Positions 43,681-51,967 of a stretch of DNA of 64,000 bases are shown piece after piece; position 1 is the first letter of the stretch, and each line of letters begins with the position of its first letter. The notes below the pieces were generated by a model, which saw only the letters and a list, made by a program, of their open reading frames with translations, did not search any database and was not told the DNA's origin. The position numbers and the translations under genes are program-made. Origin of the DNA: Halosimplex rubrum (lineage in GTDB: Archaea > Halobacteriota > Halobacteria > Halobacteriales > Haloarculaceae); contig NZ_CP058910.1 of the NCBI RefSeq assembly GCF_013415885.1, forward strand, positions 4,092,001 through 4,156,000, given 5' to 3'.

Positions 43681-44370
43681 ATGACTGACAACGACCGAGC
43701 GGTGATTCTGGTATCGGGCGGGATGGACAGCGCGACCGCGGTCTACGAGGCGATAGATCGGGGCTACGAACCGTACTTCTTCCACACGTCCTACGGTCAG
43801 GAGACCGAGACCAGAGAACGGGAGTGCGCCGAGGCGCTCGCCGACGAGGTCGACGCCGCCGACTTCTGTCACGTCGAGACGCGCCACCTCGCGGCGATCG
43901 GCGCGTCGAGCCTGACGGACGACGAGATGGACGTGGCCGACGCGGACCTCGACAGCGAGGCGGTCCCGACCTCCTACGTCCCCTTCCGGAACGCGAACCT
44001 GCTCGCGATGGCGACCTCCTACGCGGAGGCCAACGACTGCTCGGCGGTGTTCATCGGCGCCCACAGCGAGGACTTCTCGGGGTATCCGGACTGTCGACCG
44101 GAGTTCTTCGACGCCTTCCAGCGGGTGATGAACGTGGGGACGAAACCGGAGACGGAGATCGAACTCGTCGCCCCGTTCGTCGAGTGGTCGAAGACCGACA
44201 TCGCCGAACGCGGGCTCGAACTCGGCGTGCCCTACGGGATCACCTGGAGCTGCTACCGCGAGGAAGCGCCGGCGTGCGGAACCTGCGACGCCTGCGCGTT
44301 CCGGCTCCAGGCGTTCCAGCGAGCCGGCGTCGCGGACCCCATCGACTACGCCGAACGGCCGGAGTACTGA
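43681..44370 (+). CDS. queC: 7-cyano-7-deazaguanine (preQ0) synthase
   Basis: 229 aa. ATP pyrophosphatase loop LVSGGMDSATAVYEA and the zinc-binding end SCYREEAPACGTCDACAFRLQAFQRAG. Makes preQ0, which the archaeal transglycosylase inserts into tRNA position 15 on the way to archaeosine. Separated from queE by 22 bases; no tgtA or arcS is present in the window. Confidence 0.94.
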   Translation: MTDNDRAVILVSGGMDSATAVYEAIDRGYEPYFFHTSYGQETETRERECAEALADEVDAADFCHVETRHLAAIGASSLTDDEMDVADADLDSEAVPTSYVPFRNANLLAMATSYAEANDCSAVFIGAHSEDFSGYPDCRPEFFDAFQRVMNVGTKPETEIELVAPFVEWSKTDIAERGLELGVPYGITWSCYREEAPACGTCDACAFRLQAFQRAGVADPIDYAERPEY

Positions 44371-44393
44371 CCGCGAGGGGCGCGACCGTCCGA

Positions 44394-44627
44394 CTACCGC
44401 TTCGGGAGCGTCGCGATGAACTCGTCGGGGCCGACGCGGTCGACCGTGTATCCCTCGGCGTCAAACGACTCGACTTCGGCGGCCATCTGGTGATACAGCG
44501 GCGCCGGTTCGTGGTCGTTGACCAGCGTCAGCGCCTCGCCGCTCTCCAGGTCCTCGAACGCGTCGAAGATCTTCGGGTGTCGCTTCGGCGGCGGGATCTC
44601 GCGGAGGTCCAGTTGCTGTCCTGCCAT
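44394..44627 (-). CDS. DUF2249-domain protein
   Basis: 77 aa, MAGQQLDLREIPPPKRHPKIFDAFEDLESGEALTLVNDHEPAPLYHQMAAEVE...IATLPKR. The LDLREIPPPKRHPKIF...NDHEPAPLYHQM pattern is DUF2249, a small domain related in fold to TusA/SirA, often near nitrogen-oxide or copper genes. No such partner is visible. Converges on queC with a 23-base gap. Confidence 0.85.
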   Translation of the reverse strand: MAGQQLDLREIPPPKRHPKIFDAFEDLESGEALTLVNDHEPAPLYHQMAAEVESFDAEGYTVDRVGPDEFIATLPKR

Positions 44628-44694
44628 CGTCGGGACGGACGTGCCCCTCCCGCGAGTCGGTTTCCCGGAAGATGTTCGCCCGGCGGAGCGTGAG

Positions 44695-44871
44695 TCACGC
44701 GGAGGGTCCCGCCGTGACCGCCCAGACCGTGCTCTGGATCGACTTCCCGAGGAAGTACCCGACGAGCGCCCACAGGACGGCCCGCTCGGGACTCTGGACG
44801 GCGGCACCCACGGCGCCACAGGACGCCGCGAGGAGGAGCCCCGGACGCGCCAGCGTCGACAGCGATGGCAT
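44695..44871 (-). CDS. 58-aa membrane peptide, unknown function
   Basis: MPSLSTLARPGLLLAASCGAVGAAVQ...VLWALVGYFLGKSIQSTVWAVTAGPSA, two hydrophobic segments. Not recognised. The frame extends to 44946 with a basic, non-coding-looking lead, so the ATG at 44871 is chosen. Same strand as the DUF2249 gene, 67 bases away. Confidence 0.5.
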   Translation of the reverse strand: MPSLSTLARPGLLLAASCGAVGAAVQSPERAVLWALVGYFLGKSIQSTVWAVTAGPSA

Positions 44872-44965
44872 GGTGCGTCCTCGGTCGGGCCGCGACAAGA
44901 GCGTTCGTCCGAACGGGTTCGGTCCGGGGAGAGGCGGGCGAGGCACCTGGCGGGGACCGCGGCCG

Positions 44966-45352
44966 TCACCCGAAATCCGTTCGACAGGCCACCGACCACT
45001 CGCAGTCGGATTCCCGACAGATTCGGTCGTAGAAGCGGCTCAGCCCCTCCGAATCCGTCTCCGGGAGGACGTGCAACTGGACGGCGCGGTTGCGGACGGT
45101 GACGCGGAACACGTCGGCGGTCGCCTCGTCGCGGACGAGATACAGCGGCATGGGCAGCTCCATAAAATCACCCGAGCGGTAGGTGTCGGCGTCGATCACG
45201 TCGGTGACGAGCGCTTCGAGGTCGCCGTCCGAGCGGTCGGCCTCCGGGGTGAGGACGAAGACCGTCTCGCCCTCGTACTCGACTCCGCCGCTACGAGGGT
45301 AGGTTCGCTCCGGTCGCCCGGGGATGGCGAACGAGGGGTCACGCGCCGGCAT
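44966..45352 (-). CDS. conserved haloarchaeal protein of unknown function
   Basis: 128 aa, MPARDPSFAIPGRPERTYPRSGGVEYEGETVFVLTPEADRSDGDLEALVTDVIDADTYRSGDFMELPMPLYLVRDEATADVFRVTVRNRAVQLHVLPETDSEGLSRFYDRICRES. The tail (YDRICRESDCEWSVACRTDFG) holds three Cys. The beta-rich pattern suggests a small barrel or ferredoxin-like fold. No membrane segment. It precedes the HalX gene on the same strand order and might belong to the same signalling group. Confidence 0.6.
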   Translation of the reverse strand: MPARDPSFAIPGRPERTYPRSGGVEYEGETVFVLTPEADRSDGDLEALVTDVIDADTYRSGDFMELPMPLYLVRDEATADVFRVTVRNRAVQLHVLPETDSEGLSRFYDRICRESDCEWSVACRTDFG

Positions 45353-45413
45353 GTGGTCGCCTCGCCCGGAGATACGGCGCCATCCCTTTTAACTTCTCGC
45401 GCGAGCCGTTGGC

Positions 45414-46025
45414 TCACGTGTCGTCGCGCTCCGTGCGCTCGTTCGAACCGTCGGCAGACGCGTCGCCGTCTCCGCGGGAGTCGAGATCGCGTTCCTCGGG
45501 CGCGAGCGCGGCGTCGAACGCCGAGGTGTCGTCCAGTCCGTCGAACATCTCCGCGAGGTCGTGGCGCAGCCGGTCGAGCTGTCGGTCCAGTCGGTCGAGC
45601 GCGTCCTCCTCGTCGGCCAGCGCCGCTCGGCGTTCGGCGAGGTCGTAGAACTCCTCCAGCCCCGCCCGGTATCGTGCGCGCGCCGCGAGCCACTGCACCG
45701 TCTCCCGGACGGCCACCGGGTCCCGCCTCACGACCGCGTCGACGGTGTCGGTCTCGACGGCCGTCCGGCCCGAGTCGGACACCGACACCCCGACCTGACA
45801 GTCGAACTCGCGCGCGCGAACGTCCGTCAGGAGGGAGTCGATCGACCCGTCGACCAGTTCGGCGTCGACGAGGACGACGTCGACTTCCTCGTCGAGGCTT
45901 TCGCGGAGGGCGTCGGCGCTGTAGGCGGTCCGGACGGTACCGTCGTCGCGAAGCGCGCTCGCCAGTGCGTCGGTGGCCGCGGGCTCGGCACCGGCGACGA
46001 CGACGAGGTGCCGTGCCGGGGGCAT
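45414..46025 (-). CDS. degenerate receiver-HalX domain protein
   Basis: 203 aa. Residues 1-110 resemble a response-regulator receiver: the phospho-accepting position is kept (DVVLVDAELVDGS), but the acidic pair at the start of the domain has become AGAEP, so normal phosphorylation is doubtful. Residues about 118-175 (RARYRAGLEEFYDLAERRAALADEEDALDRLDRQLDRLRHDLAEMF) are a HalX helical domain. The end is low-complexity and acidic. Divergently or co-located signalling genes flank it. Likely a phosphorylation-independent regulator. Confidence 0.75.
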   Translation of the reverse strand: MPPARHLVVVAGAEPAATDALASALRDDGTVRTAYSADALRESLDEEVDVVLVDAELVDGSIDSLLTDVRAREFDCQVGVSVSDSGRTAVETDTVDAVVRRDPVAVRETVQWLAARARYRAGLEEFYDLAERRAALADEEDALDRLDRQLDRLRHDLAEMFDGLDDTSAFDAALAPEERDLDSRGDGDASADGSNERTERDDT

Positions 46026-46083
46026 ATCCGGCGGGAAGGACGGGAAGTATAAAGAGCCACCCCTTTCCTGTCCCTCGATTACG

Positions 46084-46689
46084 TCAGAGACCGGCCCCGG
46101 CCGAGCGGCCGCGGTCGGCGTCGACGACCGCGTCGCAGACGATCCGGAACGTCTCGACGGTCTCGTCGTCGTGAGCCGCGGGATCCAGATGGAAGACGAC
46201 GACGCCGTCGACGCGTCGAGCCACCTCGCCGAGCGTGTAGACGAACTTGAACGCGGTCGGTTCGTCGACGTAGCCGAGCACGCCGGTCAGCGAGTGGACC
46301 GCGACGCCGACGCGGTCGCCGGCGTCGTCGGCCCGCTGGAGCACGTCGCTGACCCGGCGACCGATCGCCTCCAGATCCGTCGGGTCGACGACGCGTTCGA
46401 CCGGCACGGGACCGTCGGCGTCGGCCGTCTCCGTTGTCGAGCGCGTCGTCCGATCCACGTCCACGCACGCGGCGAGCGGCGGCCCGGTGTCGGCCTCGCG
46501 CTCCCACAGCGACAGCCACTCCGACGCCGGCTGAGAGATCGTGACCGGGACCGCCCGGTCGATCCGGTCGTCGAGACCGTCGAGAACGGTCAGACAGGCG
46601 TCCGTCGGCCGGTCGGACACGTCGGGAGCCAGCAACAGCACCGTCGTCGCGTCGCCGATATCCGCCGCTCCCCGGATGCGGACGGTCAC
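46084..46689 (-). CDS. degenerate KaiC/RecA-like haloarchaeal signalling protein (DUF7504-like)
   Basis: 201 aa from GTG. The start ATTVLLLAPDVSDRPTDACLTVLDGL sits where a P-loop would be but lacks the Gly-Lys-Ser/Thr. The second half, DRVGVAVHSLTGVLGYVDEPTAFKFVYTLGEVARRVDGVVVFHLDPAAHDDETVETFRIVCDAVV, is the conserved core of the haloarchaeal family I know as DUF7504. It probably binds partners rather than ATP. Lies divergent to the 46-aa membrane peptide across a 250-base AT-rich region with two inverted repeats. Confidence 0.65.
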   Translation of the reverse strand: MTVRIRGAADIGDATTVLLLAPDVSDRPTDACLTVLDGLDDRIDRAVPVTISQPASEWLSLWEREADTGPPLAACVDVDRTTRSTTETADADGPVPVERVVDPTDLEAIGRRVSDVLQRADDAGDRVGVAVHSLTGVLGYVDEPTAFKFVYTLGEVARRVDGVVVFHLDPAAHDDETVETFRIVCDAVVDADRGRSAGAGL

Positions 46690-46796
46690 GAACTCCCCCT
46701 CCCGAACGGACGGAACTGCATCACTTCCTATCAGTCCACCGGGTCCACACGACTATGAGTGTTGTCGTTCCCTGACACCCGTCCGCCATCCCCGGG

Positions 46797-46835
46797 TTTC
46801 AGAACCTATTAGCGAATTTTGAGGTATGTCTGAAA
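46797..46835. promoter_or_regulatory. inverted repeat 1 upstream of the 46-aa peptide
   Basis: TTTCAGA-N25-TCTGAAA, perfect 7-base arms in the AT-rich spacer between the divergent DUF7504-like gene and the peptide gene. Possible regulator site; function not shown. Confidence 0.35.
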
Positions 46836-46880
46836 TATCGTTTTCTAATCTCTGTCGAAGATACTGATAATACAAGTCTT

Positions 46881-46907
46881 AATTTATCCCGAACTTTTAG
46901 ATAAATT
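46881..46907. promoter_or_regulatory. inverted repeat 2 overlapping the peptide promoter
   Basis: AATTTATC-N11-GATAAATT, perfect 8-base arms, ending 32 bases before the ATG at 46940, exactly where a TATA box is expected. A protein bound here would control transcription of the peptide. Confidence 0.55.
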
Positions 46908-46939
46908 CAATCACAGACGGCCTGAATAAACACTTGGCT

Positions 46940-47080
46940 ATGAGCCAAGAATCAACGCGACTCCGCGAATTCCTCGAAGAGAACCCCAAATGGATCGGCG
47001 TCATGTTCAGCGCGCTGCTGCTGCTCTCGCAGGCCGGCTCGGTGACGGCCGCGTCCGGTGGTTCGCTGACCGGACCGTAG
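46940..47080 (+). CDS. 46-aa single-span membrane peptide (DUF7503-like)
   Basis: Charged amphipathic N-terminus (MSQESTRLREFLEENPKWIG), one hydrophobic helix (VMFSALLLLSQAGSVTA), and a small Gly/Ser tail (ASGGSLTGP). It resembles tiny haloarchaeal proteins I know as DUF7503, usually near signalling genes. The SVTAASGG stretch could be a signal-peptidase or protease site. Its stop lies two bases from the stop of the convergent CHAT gene, so the two transcripts must overlap unless one ends very sharply. Function unknown. Confidence 0.75.
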   Translation: MSQESTRLREFLEENPKWIGVMFSALLLLSQAGSVTAASGGSLTGP

Positions 47081-47082
47081 TT

Positions 47083-49203
47083 TCAGATATCGTTTAGTTC
47101 GCTGCTCCATCGCAGGGCACCATCGAACTCCACGGGGAGATCCTGTTTGTAGATGAAACTCCGCAGCTGTTCGTCGGATAACTCGTACTCGTCCATCTTA
47201 CCCGAGTTCATGTAGAATCGGTTGATGCCGTCTATCACCGGAGAGAAGACCGTCCCCATCGGTGTAGAGAGTGACGGGTATCCGTAGATAGAGACCCGAT
47301 ACTCGCTCGGATCCGGCCGATCGACCACGACCCGGTGCGGCGTCCCGGACTGGTTCTCGACGATCGACGCGCTCGCGTCGCCGACGACGAGGTAGTGGTG
47401 GCCGATCTGTTCGTACTCCTTGATGATCGAAACCGTGGCGGCGAGCGAAAAGCCCTGATTGAGCAGTTTCGCAGCGGTATGGCCGACTGAGGTGGCGGCC
47501 TCGTTGACGATGTCGGTGACCGTGGCGATGCCGGCCATGGCGCCGGCGTCGACGAGGCCGCGGCCCTGCTCGTAGGAGTCGCAGGCGTTGAGGAGGAACG
47601 CGCTGACGTTGACCTCCGAGAGGTGCCGGGTGTCGAGGTAGCCGTCGGCACAGCGGATCCCCTCGTCGTCGACGTGGCCGATGTAGTGGAGGAAATCGAT
47701 CTCCGACCGCAACAGTTCGCGCATCTCCATCGCGGTCAGTTGCTCGTGGGCTTCGATGCCGAACTCGATCCAGTCGCGCGTGCCGTAGATCTCGGAGACG
47801 ACGTTCTCGTCGGTCATCTCCTGGTCGTTGCAGACGACAGCGACCTGAATCTGGGGGTCGGTCGTCGGCTCGAACTCCAGCCGCCGGTAGTAGGCGTCGA
47901 CGGTCATCTTGCTCGCGCCGACCGGAAGCCCCTCGCCGACGTAGGCCTGCTCGATGCTGTCGGCGGGTTCGGGGCGGAAGATCTCGGAGGTCGCAGTCGA
48001 GGGCGACGACTCGGAGCGGGTCTGTGTCCGGGTACTCCGCCGGAGCGCCTCGGGGTTGTTTCTGAAGAAGGACTCGACCTGGTCGGTGAGTTCCTGCAGC
48101 GCTTCGTCGCGGGTTTCCTGAGAGTGCGGACAGCGGACGACGGCGAGTTCGTTCGCGAGGAACGGGAGCGCGCTGACGTTCGCGGCGTCGGGTCGCACGT
48201 CGGCGGTGAGCTTCCACTTGGGTACGACCTCGGCGACCGCGTCGAACGGCACGTCCAGATACGCCCGCAACTGCTCCGACAGGGGCCGCTCGTAGACGTC
48301 CGCGAAGTCCAGGTCGACCAGGGATTCGACCGCCGCCCGCTCGTGGAGGTCGACCTCGTAGTACCCTTCGGTGCGCGTGACGCAGTCCATGAGGAACACG
48401 TGTTTCAGCACGCGCTCGACTTCGGCCTCGAAGCCGTCGTCGCCGTCGAGCGGGAACGACCAGTCCTCGCCGGCGATCCGCGGCGACGGACCGGGTTCGA
48501 TCCGCGCACCCGTGTAGTACGCCAGCGGCACGACGGGGTAGATGTACTCCTCTATCGGCGGCACCTCGATGCCGACCCCCGTCTCCGGAGCGGCGATCGA
48601 GTCCGGTACGTCCAGCCGGTCGCCGAGCTCCACGAGCGGTGGATGGCCGCGTAGCGACGGGAACGACCGCTCGCAGCTGGTGGTCTTCAGCGCCGAACCG
48701 AGCGTCGAGAGCGCCCGCATCAGGTCCTCCGGCTGCTCGGTCGTCGTGACGGTCGCCGCCGGCTGTTCGTGGACCGACCGCGCGCCGACGTGGATCCGGT
48801 CGGTCTCGGAGAGTGCGATCCGAACGGTGTCTCCCATCGACGTGACTTCGATCCCGCCCTCGATGGCGAACTGGAGCTTGACCTGCGTCGTCGCCAGTTC
48901 GACGTTGTACCGGCCGGGCGGCACGCTGACGGACTCCTGGTCCGAGACCTCCGCGACGGTGTTCCCCTCGGCGTCGCGGATCCACAGCGGGACGAAGTAG
49001 GGCGTCTCGACGGCCGTGGTCCGCACGGTCGCGCCGGCGTCGGCGGGGAAGTAGAACTCGTCGGGGTCGCAGTCGTCGATCCCGGGCTCGTCGGGCGTCA
49101 ACAGCGAGAACTGGGTCTCCTGGATCGGGTCGGTAACCTGGATACCGTCGCGACTCGGATGCGGGCGGATCTGCGGTCGAGTGGCGTCCGGGTCGACGTT
49201 CAT
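47083..49203 (-). CDS. CHAT-domain (caspase-like) protein
   Basis: 706 aa. N-terminal beta-rich domain (about 1-145, including VPPGRYNVELATTQVKLQFAIEGG), a central helical region with a low-complexity linker (about 388-412), and a C-terminal CHAT protease fold. The probable catalytic dyad is His510 (FLHYIGHVDDEGIRCADGYL) and Cys541 (SAFLLNACDSYEQGRGLVDAGAMAGIATV), followed by the strand-helix pattern of the family (HHYLVVGDASASIV). CHAT proteases act in bacterial defence and cell-death systems, e.g. cutting gasdermins. Here the only partner candidates are the convergent membrane peptide and the DUF7504-like protein. Extra Cys residues are rare elsewhere. Confidence 0.8.
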   Translation of the reverse strand: MNVDPDATRPQIRPHPSRDGIQVTDPIQETQFSLLTPDEPGIDDCDPDEFYFPADAGATVRTTAVETPYFVPLWIRDAEGNTVAEVSDQESVSVPPGRYNVELATTQVKLQFAIEGGIEVTSMGDTVRIALSETDRIHVGARSVHEQPAATVTTTEQPEDLMRALSTLGSALKTTSCERSFPSLRGHPPLVELGDRLDVPDSIAAPETGVGIEVPPIEEYIYPVVPLAYYTGARIEPGPSPRIAGEDWSFPLDGDDGFEAEVERVLKHVFLMDCVTRTEGYYEVDLHERAAVESLVDLDFADVYERPLSEQLRAYLDVPFDAVAEVVPKWKLTADVRPDAANVSALPFLANELAVVRCPHSQETRDEALQELTDQVESFFRNNPEALRRSTRTQTRSESSPSTATSEIFRPEPADSIEQAYVGEGLPVGASKMTVDAYYRRLEFEPTTDPQIQVAVVCNDQEMTDENVVSEIYGTRDWIEFGIEAHEQLTAMEMRELLRSEIDFLHYIGHVDDEGIRCADGYLDTRHLSEVNVSAFLLNACDSYEQGRGLVDAGAMAGIATVTDIVNEAATSVGHTAAKLLNQGFSLAATVSIIKEYEQIGHHYLVVGDASASIVENQSGTPHRVVVDRPDPSEYRVSIYGYPSLSTPMGTVFSPVIDGINRFYMNSGKMDEYELSDEQLRSFIYKQDLPVEFDGALRWSSELNDI

Positions 49204-49294
49204 GTTCGGAGGGTTCCGTCGGCTCTCACGGCGTCACAGGGGAGACCCACGCCTGACCCGTGCGAGCGAATAGGCGTGAGAACGCGGTGAGGAG

Positions 49295-49300
49295 AAAAAA
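49295..49300 (-). terminator. oligo-T terminator after metX
   Basis: Six A on the plus strand, i.e. TTTTTT on the minus strand, 23 bases downstream of the metX stop and preceded by G/C-rich sequence; the expected end of the metY-metX transcript. Confidence 0.5.
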
Positions 49301-49322
49301 GCCTGTTGGCCCCGAGCACGTC

Positions 49323-50534
49323 TCAATCGGAGAACAGGCTGGTGTGGACGGGCGCGAACGAGGGGTCGTCGTCCTCGGGCGGCTCGTCCGTGTCCGTGAC
49401 GGCCGTCCCCTCGACGCCGTCGGCGAGGAAGTCGGCGAGCGGCGGCCCGACGCTCTCCGGTTCGACGAGGAAGGCGTCGTGGCCGTGGTCGGACTCGACG
49501 AGGTGGTGGGCGGCGGCCACGTCGGCCGCGCGGAGCGCGTCGGCCAGCTCTTCGGCCTGCGTGGGCGTGAAGTGCCAGTCGCCGGTAAAGGACATCACGA
49601 GCGCCTCGCCGTCGAAGGCGGCCAGGGCGTCCTCGTCGGACTCGAAGCCCGCGGCGAGGTCGTAGTTGTCCATCGCTCGCGTGAGATAGAGATACGAGTT
49701 GGCGTCGAAGCGTTCGACGAAGCTCTCGGCGTTGTAGTCGAGATACGACTCCACGTCGCGGTAGGGGAAGAAGCCGGCGGCGGGGTCGGTCGGGAACGAC
49801 CGGGCGGCGTCGCGGCCCGCCGCGCGGCGGCCGAACTTCTGCTCCATCGAGGCCTTCGAGAGATACATGACGTGGCCGATCTGGCGGGCGAGCGCGAGCC
49901 CGTCGGTCGGTTTCGGACCGTCGCCGTAGTAGTCGCCGCCCTGCCAGTCGTCGTCGGTGGTGATGGCGCGGCGGGCGATGGCGTCCATGGCGAGACACTG
50001 CACGTCGAGTCGCGCGGCGGCGGCGATGGGGGCGATGCGCTCGACGTGGTCGGGGTGTTGTTTGGCCCACTCGATGACGTTCATGCCGCCGACGCTGCCG
50101 CCGACGACGGCGTGGAGGTGCGGGACCCCGAGTTCGTCGAGCAACTGACGCTGGGCGTCGGTCCAGTCGGTGACGGTGACCGCCGGGAAATCCGTGCCGT
50201 AGGGCTCGCCGGTCTCGGGATTGGTGCTCTCGGGGCCGGTCGTGCCGTAACACGAGCCCGGGACGTTGGCACAGAGGACGTAGTACTCGCGGGTGTCGAT
50301 GGCCTTGCCCGGGCCGACGATGTCGTCCCACCAGGCGCGGGCCTGCCCGTCGGTCTCGTCGTCGGGGTGGCGCCCGGCGACGTGGGCGCTGCCGGTCAGC
50401 GCGTGACAGACCAGCACCGCGTTGTCGCCCGTGAACTCGCCGTAGGCCTCGTAGGAGACCTCCAGCTCGGGGATCGAGCGGCCGCACTCGAACTCGAACT
50501 CGCCGAGCGCGACGGCGTCGCGTTCGATCTCCAT
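49323..50534 (-). CDS. metX: homoserine O-acetyltransferase
   Basis: 403 aa alpha/beta hydrolase. Nucleophile Ser147 in [14 protein letters not shown], acid Asp in [13 protein letters not shown], and His in [12 protein letters not shown]. The oxyanion segment [13 protein letters not shown] and [17 protein letters not shown] are typical. Uses acetyl-CoA to activate homoserine for methionine synthesis; the product is used by the enzyme of the adjacent upstream gene. The ATG follows the metY stop without any gap (TAGATG). A 30-residue acidic tail is haloarchaeal. Confidence 0.93.
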   Translation of the reverse strand: MEIERDAVALGEFEFECGRSIPELEVSYEAYGEFTGDNAVLVCHALTGSAHVAGRHPDDETDGQARAWWDDIVGPGKAIDTREYYVLCANVPGSCYGTTGPESTNPETGEPYGTDFPAVTVTDWTDAQRQLLDELGVPHLHAVVGGSVGGMNVIEWAKQHPDHVERIAPIAAAARLDVQCLAMDAIARRAITTDDDWQGGDYYGDGPKPTDGLALARQIGHVMYLSKASMEQKFGRRAAGRDAARSFPTDPAAGFFPYRDVESYLDYNAESFVERFDANSYLYLTRAMDNYDLAAGFESDEDALAAFDGEALVMSFTGDWHFTPTQAEELADALRAADVAAAHHLVESDHGHDAFLVEPESVGPPLADFLADGVEGTAVTDTDEPPEDDDPSFAPVHTSLFSD

Positions 50535-51860
50535 CTACGAGTCACCCGCGTTCGGCGTTCCGTCGCTCGCCCCGGCGTTGGCGCGCTCGATGGCGCCGTC
50601 GACGTCCGCGAGGATGTCCTCCGCGTCCTCGATGCCGACCGACAGCCGCACCAGGTCGGGCGTGACGCCGCTGGCGCGCTGTTCCTCGGGAGTGAGCTGC
50701 GCGTGGGTCGTGCTGGCGGGGTGGATGACTAAGGTCTTCGCGTCGCCGATGTTGGCGAGGAACTGCGCCAGGTCGGTCTCCTCGCAGAAGCGCTTGCCCG
50801 CCTCGAAGCCGCCCGCGAGGCCGAAGGCGACCATGCCGCCGTACCCACCGTTCAGATACTCGCTGGCGTGGTCGTGGGTCTCGTGGGAGTCGAGCCCGGG
50901 GTAGGTGACCCACTCGACGCCGTCGTGGTCGGCCAAGAACTCGGCGACGCGCTGGGCGTTCTCGCAGTGGCGTTCCATCCGGAGCTCGAGCGTCTCGGTC
51001 CCCTGGAGGGTCGCCCAGGCGTCGAAGGGCTTCTGGCCGTCGCCCAGCGAGCGGACGGCGCGCTGGCGGGCGGCCGTCGCGAAGGCGCGATCGCCGAACC
51101 GCTCGGCGAAGGTGACGCCGTCGAAGGCGTCGTTGGGTGCGCCCAGCTCGGGGAACTTCTCGGGGTGCTCCGCCCACGGGAACGAGCCGCCGTCGACGAG
51201 GACGCCGCCGACGGTGGTGCCCGAGCCGTGGATCCACTTGGTGGTGGACTCCCAGACGATGTCGGCGCCGTGGTCGAGCGGGTTGCACAGCGCGGGCGTC
51301 CCGAAGGTGTTGTCGACGAAGACGGGGACGCCCCGCTCGTGGGCGACCTCGGCGATGGCCGCCATCGGCGGCGTCACCAGCGAGGGGTTGCCGATGGTCT
51401 CGTAGTGGACGTAGGCGGTGCGGTCGTCGATGGCCTCGGCGTAGGCCTGCGGGTCGAGCGTGTCGACGAAGCGAGTCTCGATCCCGCGGCGACTGCCCAT
51501 GTTCGAGAGATAGGAGTGGGTGCCGCCGTAGATGGAGGAGGCGGTGACGACGTTGTCGCCCGCCCGGGCGAGGATCGAGGTCGCGGCGTCGAGGGCGGCC
51601 ATCCCCGAGCCCGTGGCGACGGCCGCGGTCCCGTTCTCCAGCGCGGCGAGCCGGCGTTCCAGCGTGGAGACGGTCGGGTTGTCGAACCGCGAGTAGACGT
51701 TGCCCCCGTCGTCCAGCGCGTACCGGTCGGCCGCCGTGTCGGCGTCGTCGAACACGTAGGAAGTGGTCTGGTAGATCGGCGGCGCTCGCGCGCCTGTCGC
51801 CGGGTCCACGTCCTGGCCGGCGTGGACACAGCGCGTCCCGAAGGCGTACGGATCGGTCAT
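50535..51860 (-). CDS. metY: O-acetylhomoserine aminocarboxypropyltransferase (sulfhydrylase)
   Basis: 441 aa, Cys/Met-metabolism PLP family. PPIYQTTSYVFDDADTAADRYALDDGGNVYSRFDNPTVSTLERRLAALENG is diagnostic; PLP-lysine in DIVWESTTKWIHGSGTTVGG; C-terminal TLVIHPASTTHAQLTPEEQRASGVTPDLVRLSVGIEDAEDI. It makes homocysteine from O-acetylhomoserine and sulfide. First gene of metY-metX; promoter GGTTATAG on the minus strand about 28-35 bases upstream supports the ATG at 51860. Confidence 0.94.
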   Translation of the reverse strand: MTDPYAFGTRCVHAGQDVDPATGARAPPIYQTTSYVFDDADTAADRYALDDGGNVYSRFDNPTVSTLERRLAALENGTAAVATGSGMAALDAATSILARAGDNVVTASSIYGGTHSYLSNMGSRRGIETRFVDTLDPQAYAEAIDDRTAYVHYETIGNPSLVTPPMAAIAEVAHERGVPVFVDNTFGTPALCNPLDHGADIVWESTTKWIHGSGTTVGGVLVDGGSFPWAEHPEKFPELGAPNDAFDGVTFAERFGDRAFATAARQRAVRSLGDGQKPFDAWATLQGTETLELRMERHCENAQRVAEFLADHDGVEWVTYPGLDSHETHDHASEYLNGGYGGMVAFGLAGGFEAGKRFCEETDLAQFLANIGDAKTLVIHPASTTHAQLTPEEQRASGVTPDLVRLSVGIEDAEDILADVDGAIERANAGASDGTPNAGDS

Positions 51861-51887
51861 GTGTGTCGTGCATATATCCACAAACAT

Positions 51888-51895
51888 CTATAACC
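51888..51895 (-). promoter_or_regulatory. TATA-like box for metY-metX
   Basis: Plus-strand CTATAACC (minus GGTTATAG), 28-35 bases upstream of the metY ATG at 51860. Confidence 0.45.
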
Positions 51896-51911
51896 ACGAG
51901 TTACGGCAAAT

Positions 51912-51928
51912 ATCTCAGCGTCTGAGAT
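51912..51928. promoter_or_regulatory. short perfect hairpin between metY and the zinc-ribbon regulator gene
   Basis: ATCTCAG-CGT-CTGAGAT, 7-base arms with a 3-base loop. It lies 40-56 bases downstream of the regulator's stop and 17 bases upstream of the metY TATA box, so it could be a terminator hairpin for one gene or an operator for the other. Confidence 0.4.
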
Positions 51929-51967
51929 CCTCTCGCACGCCGTGCGAGCGGGGTCCGGCGCACGCGC

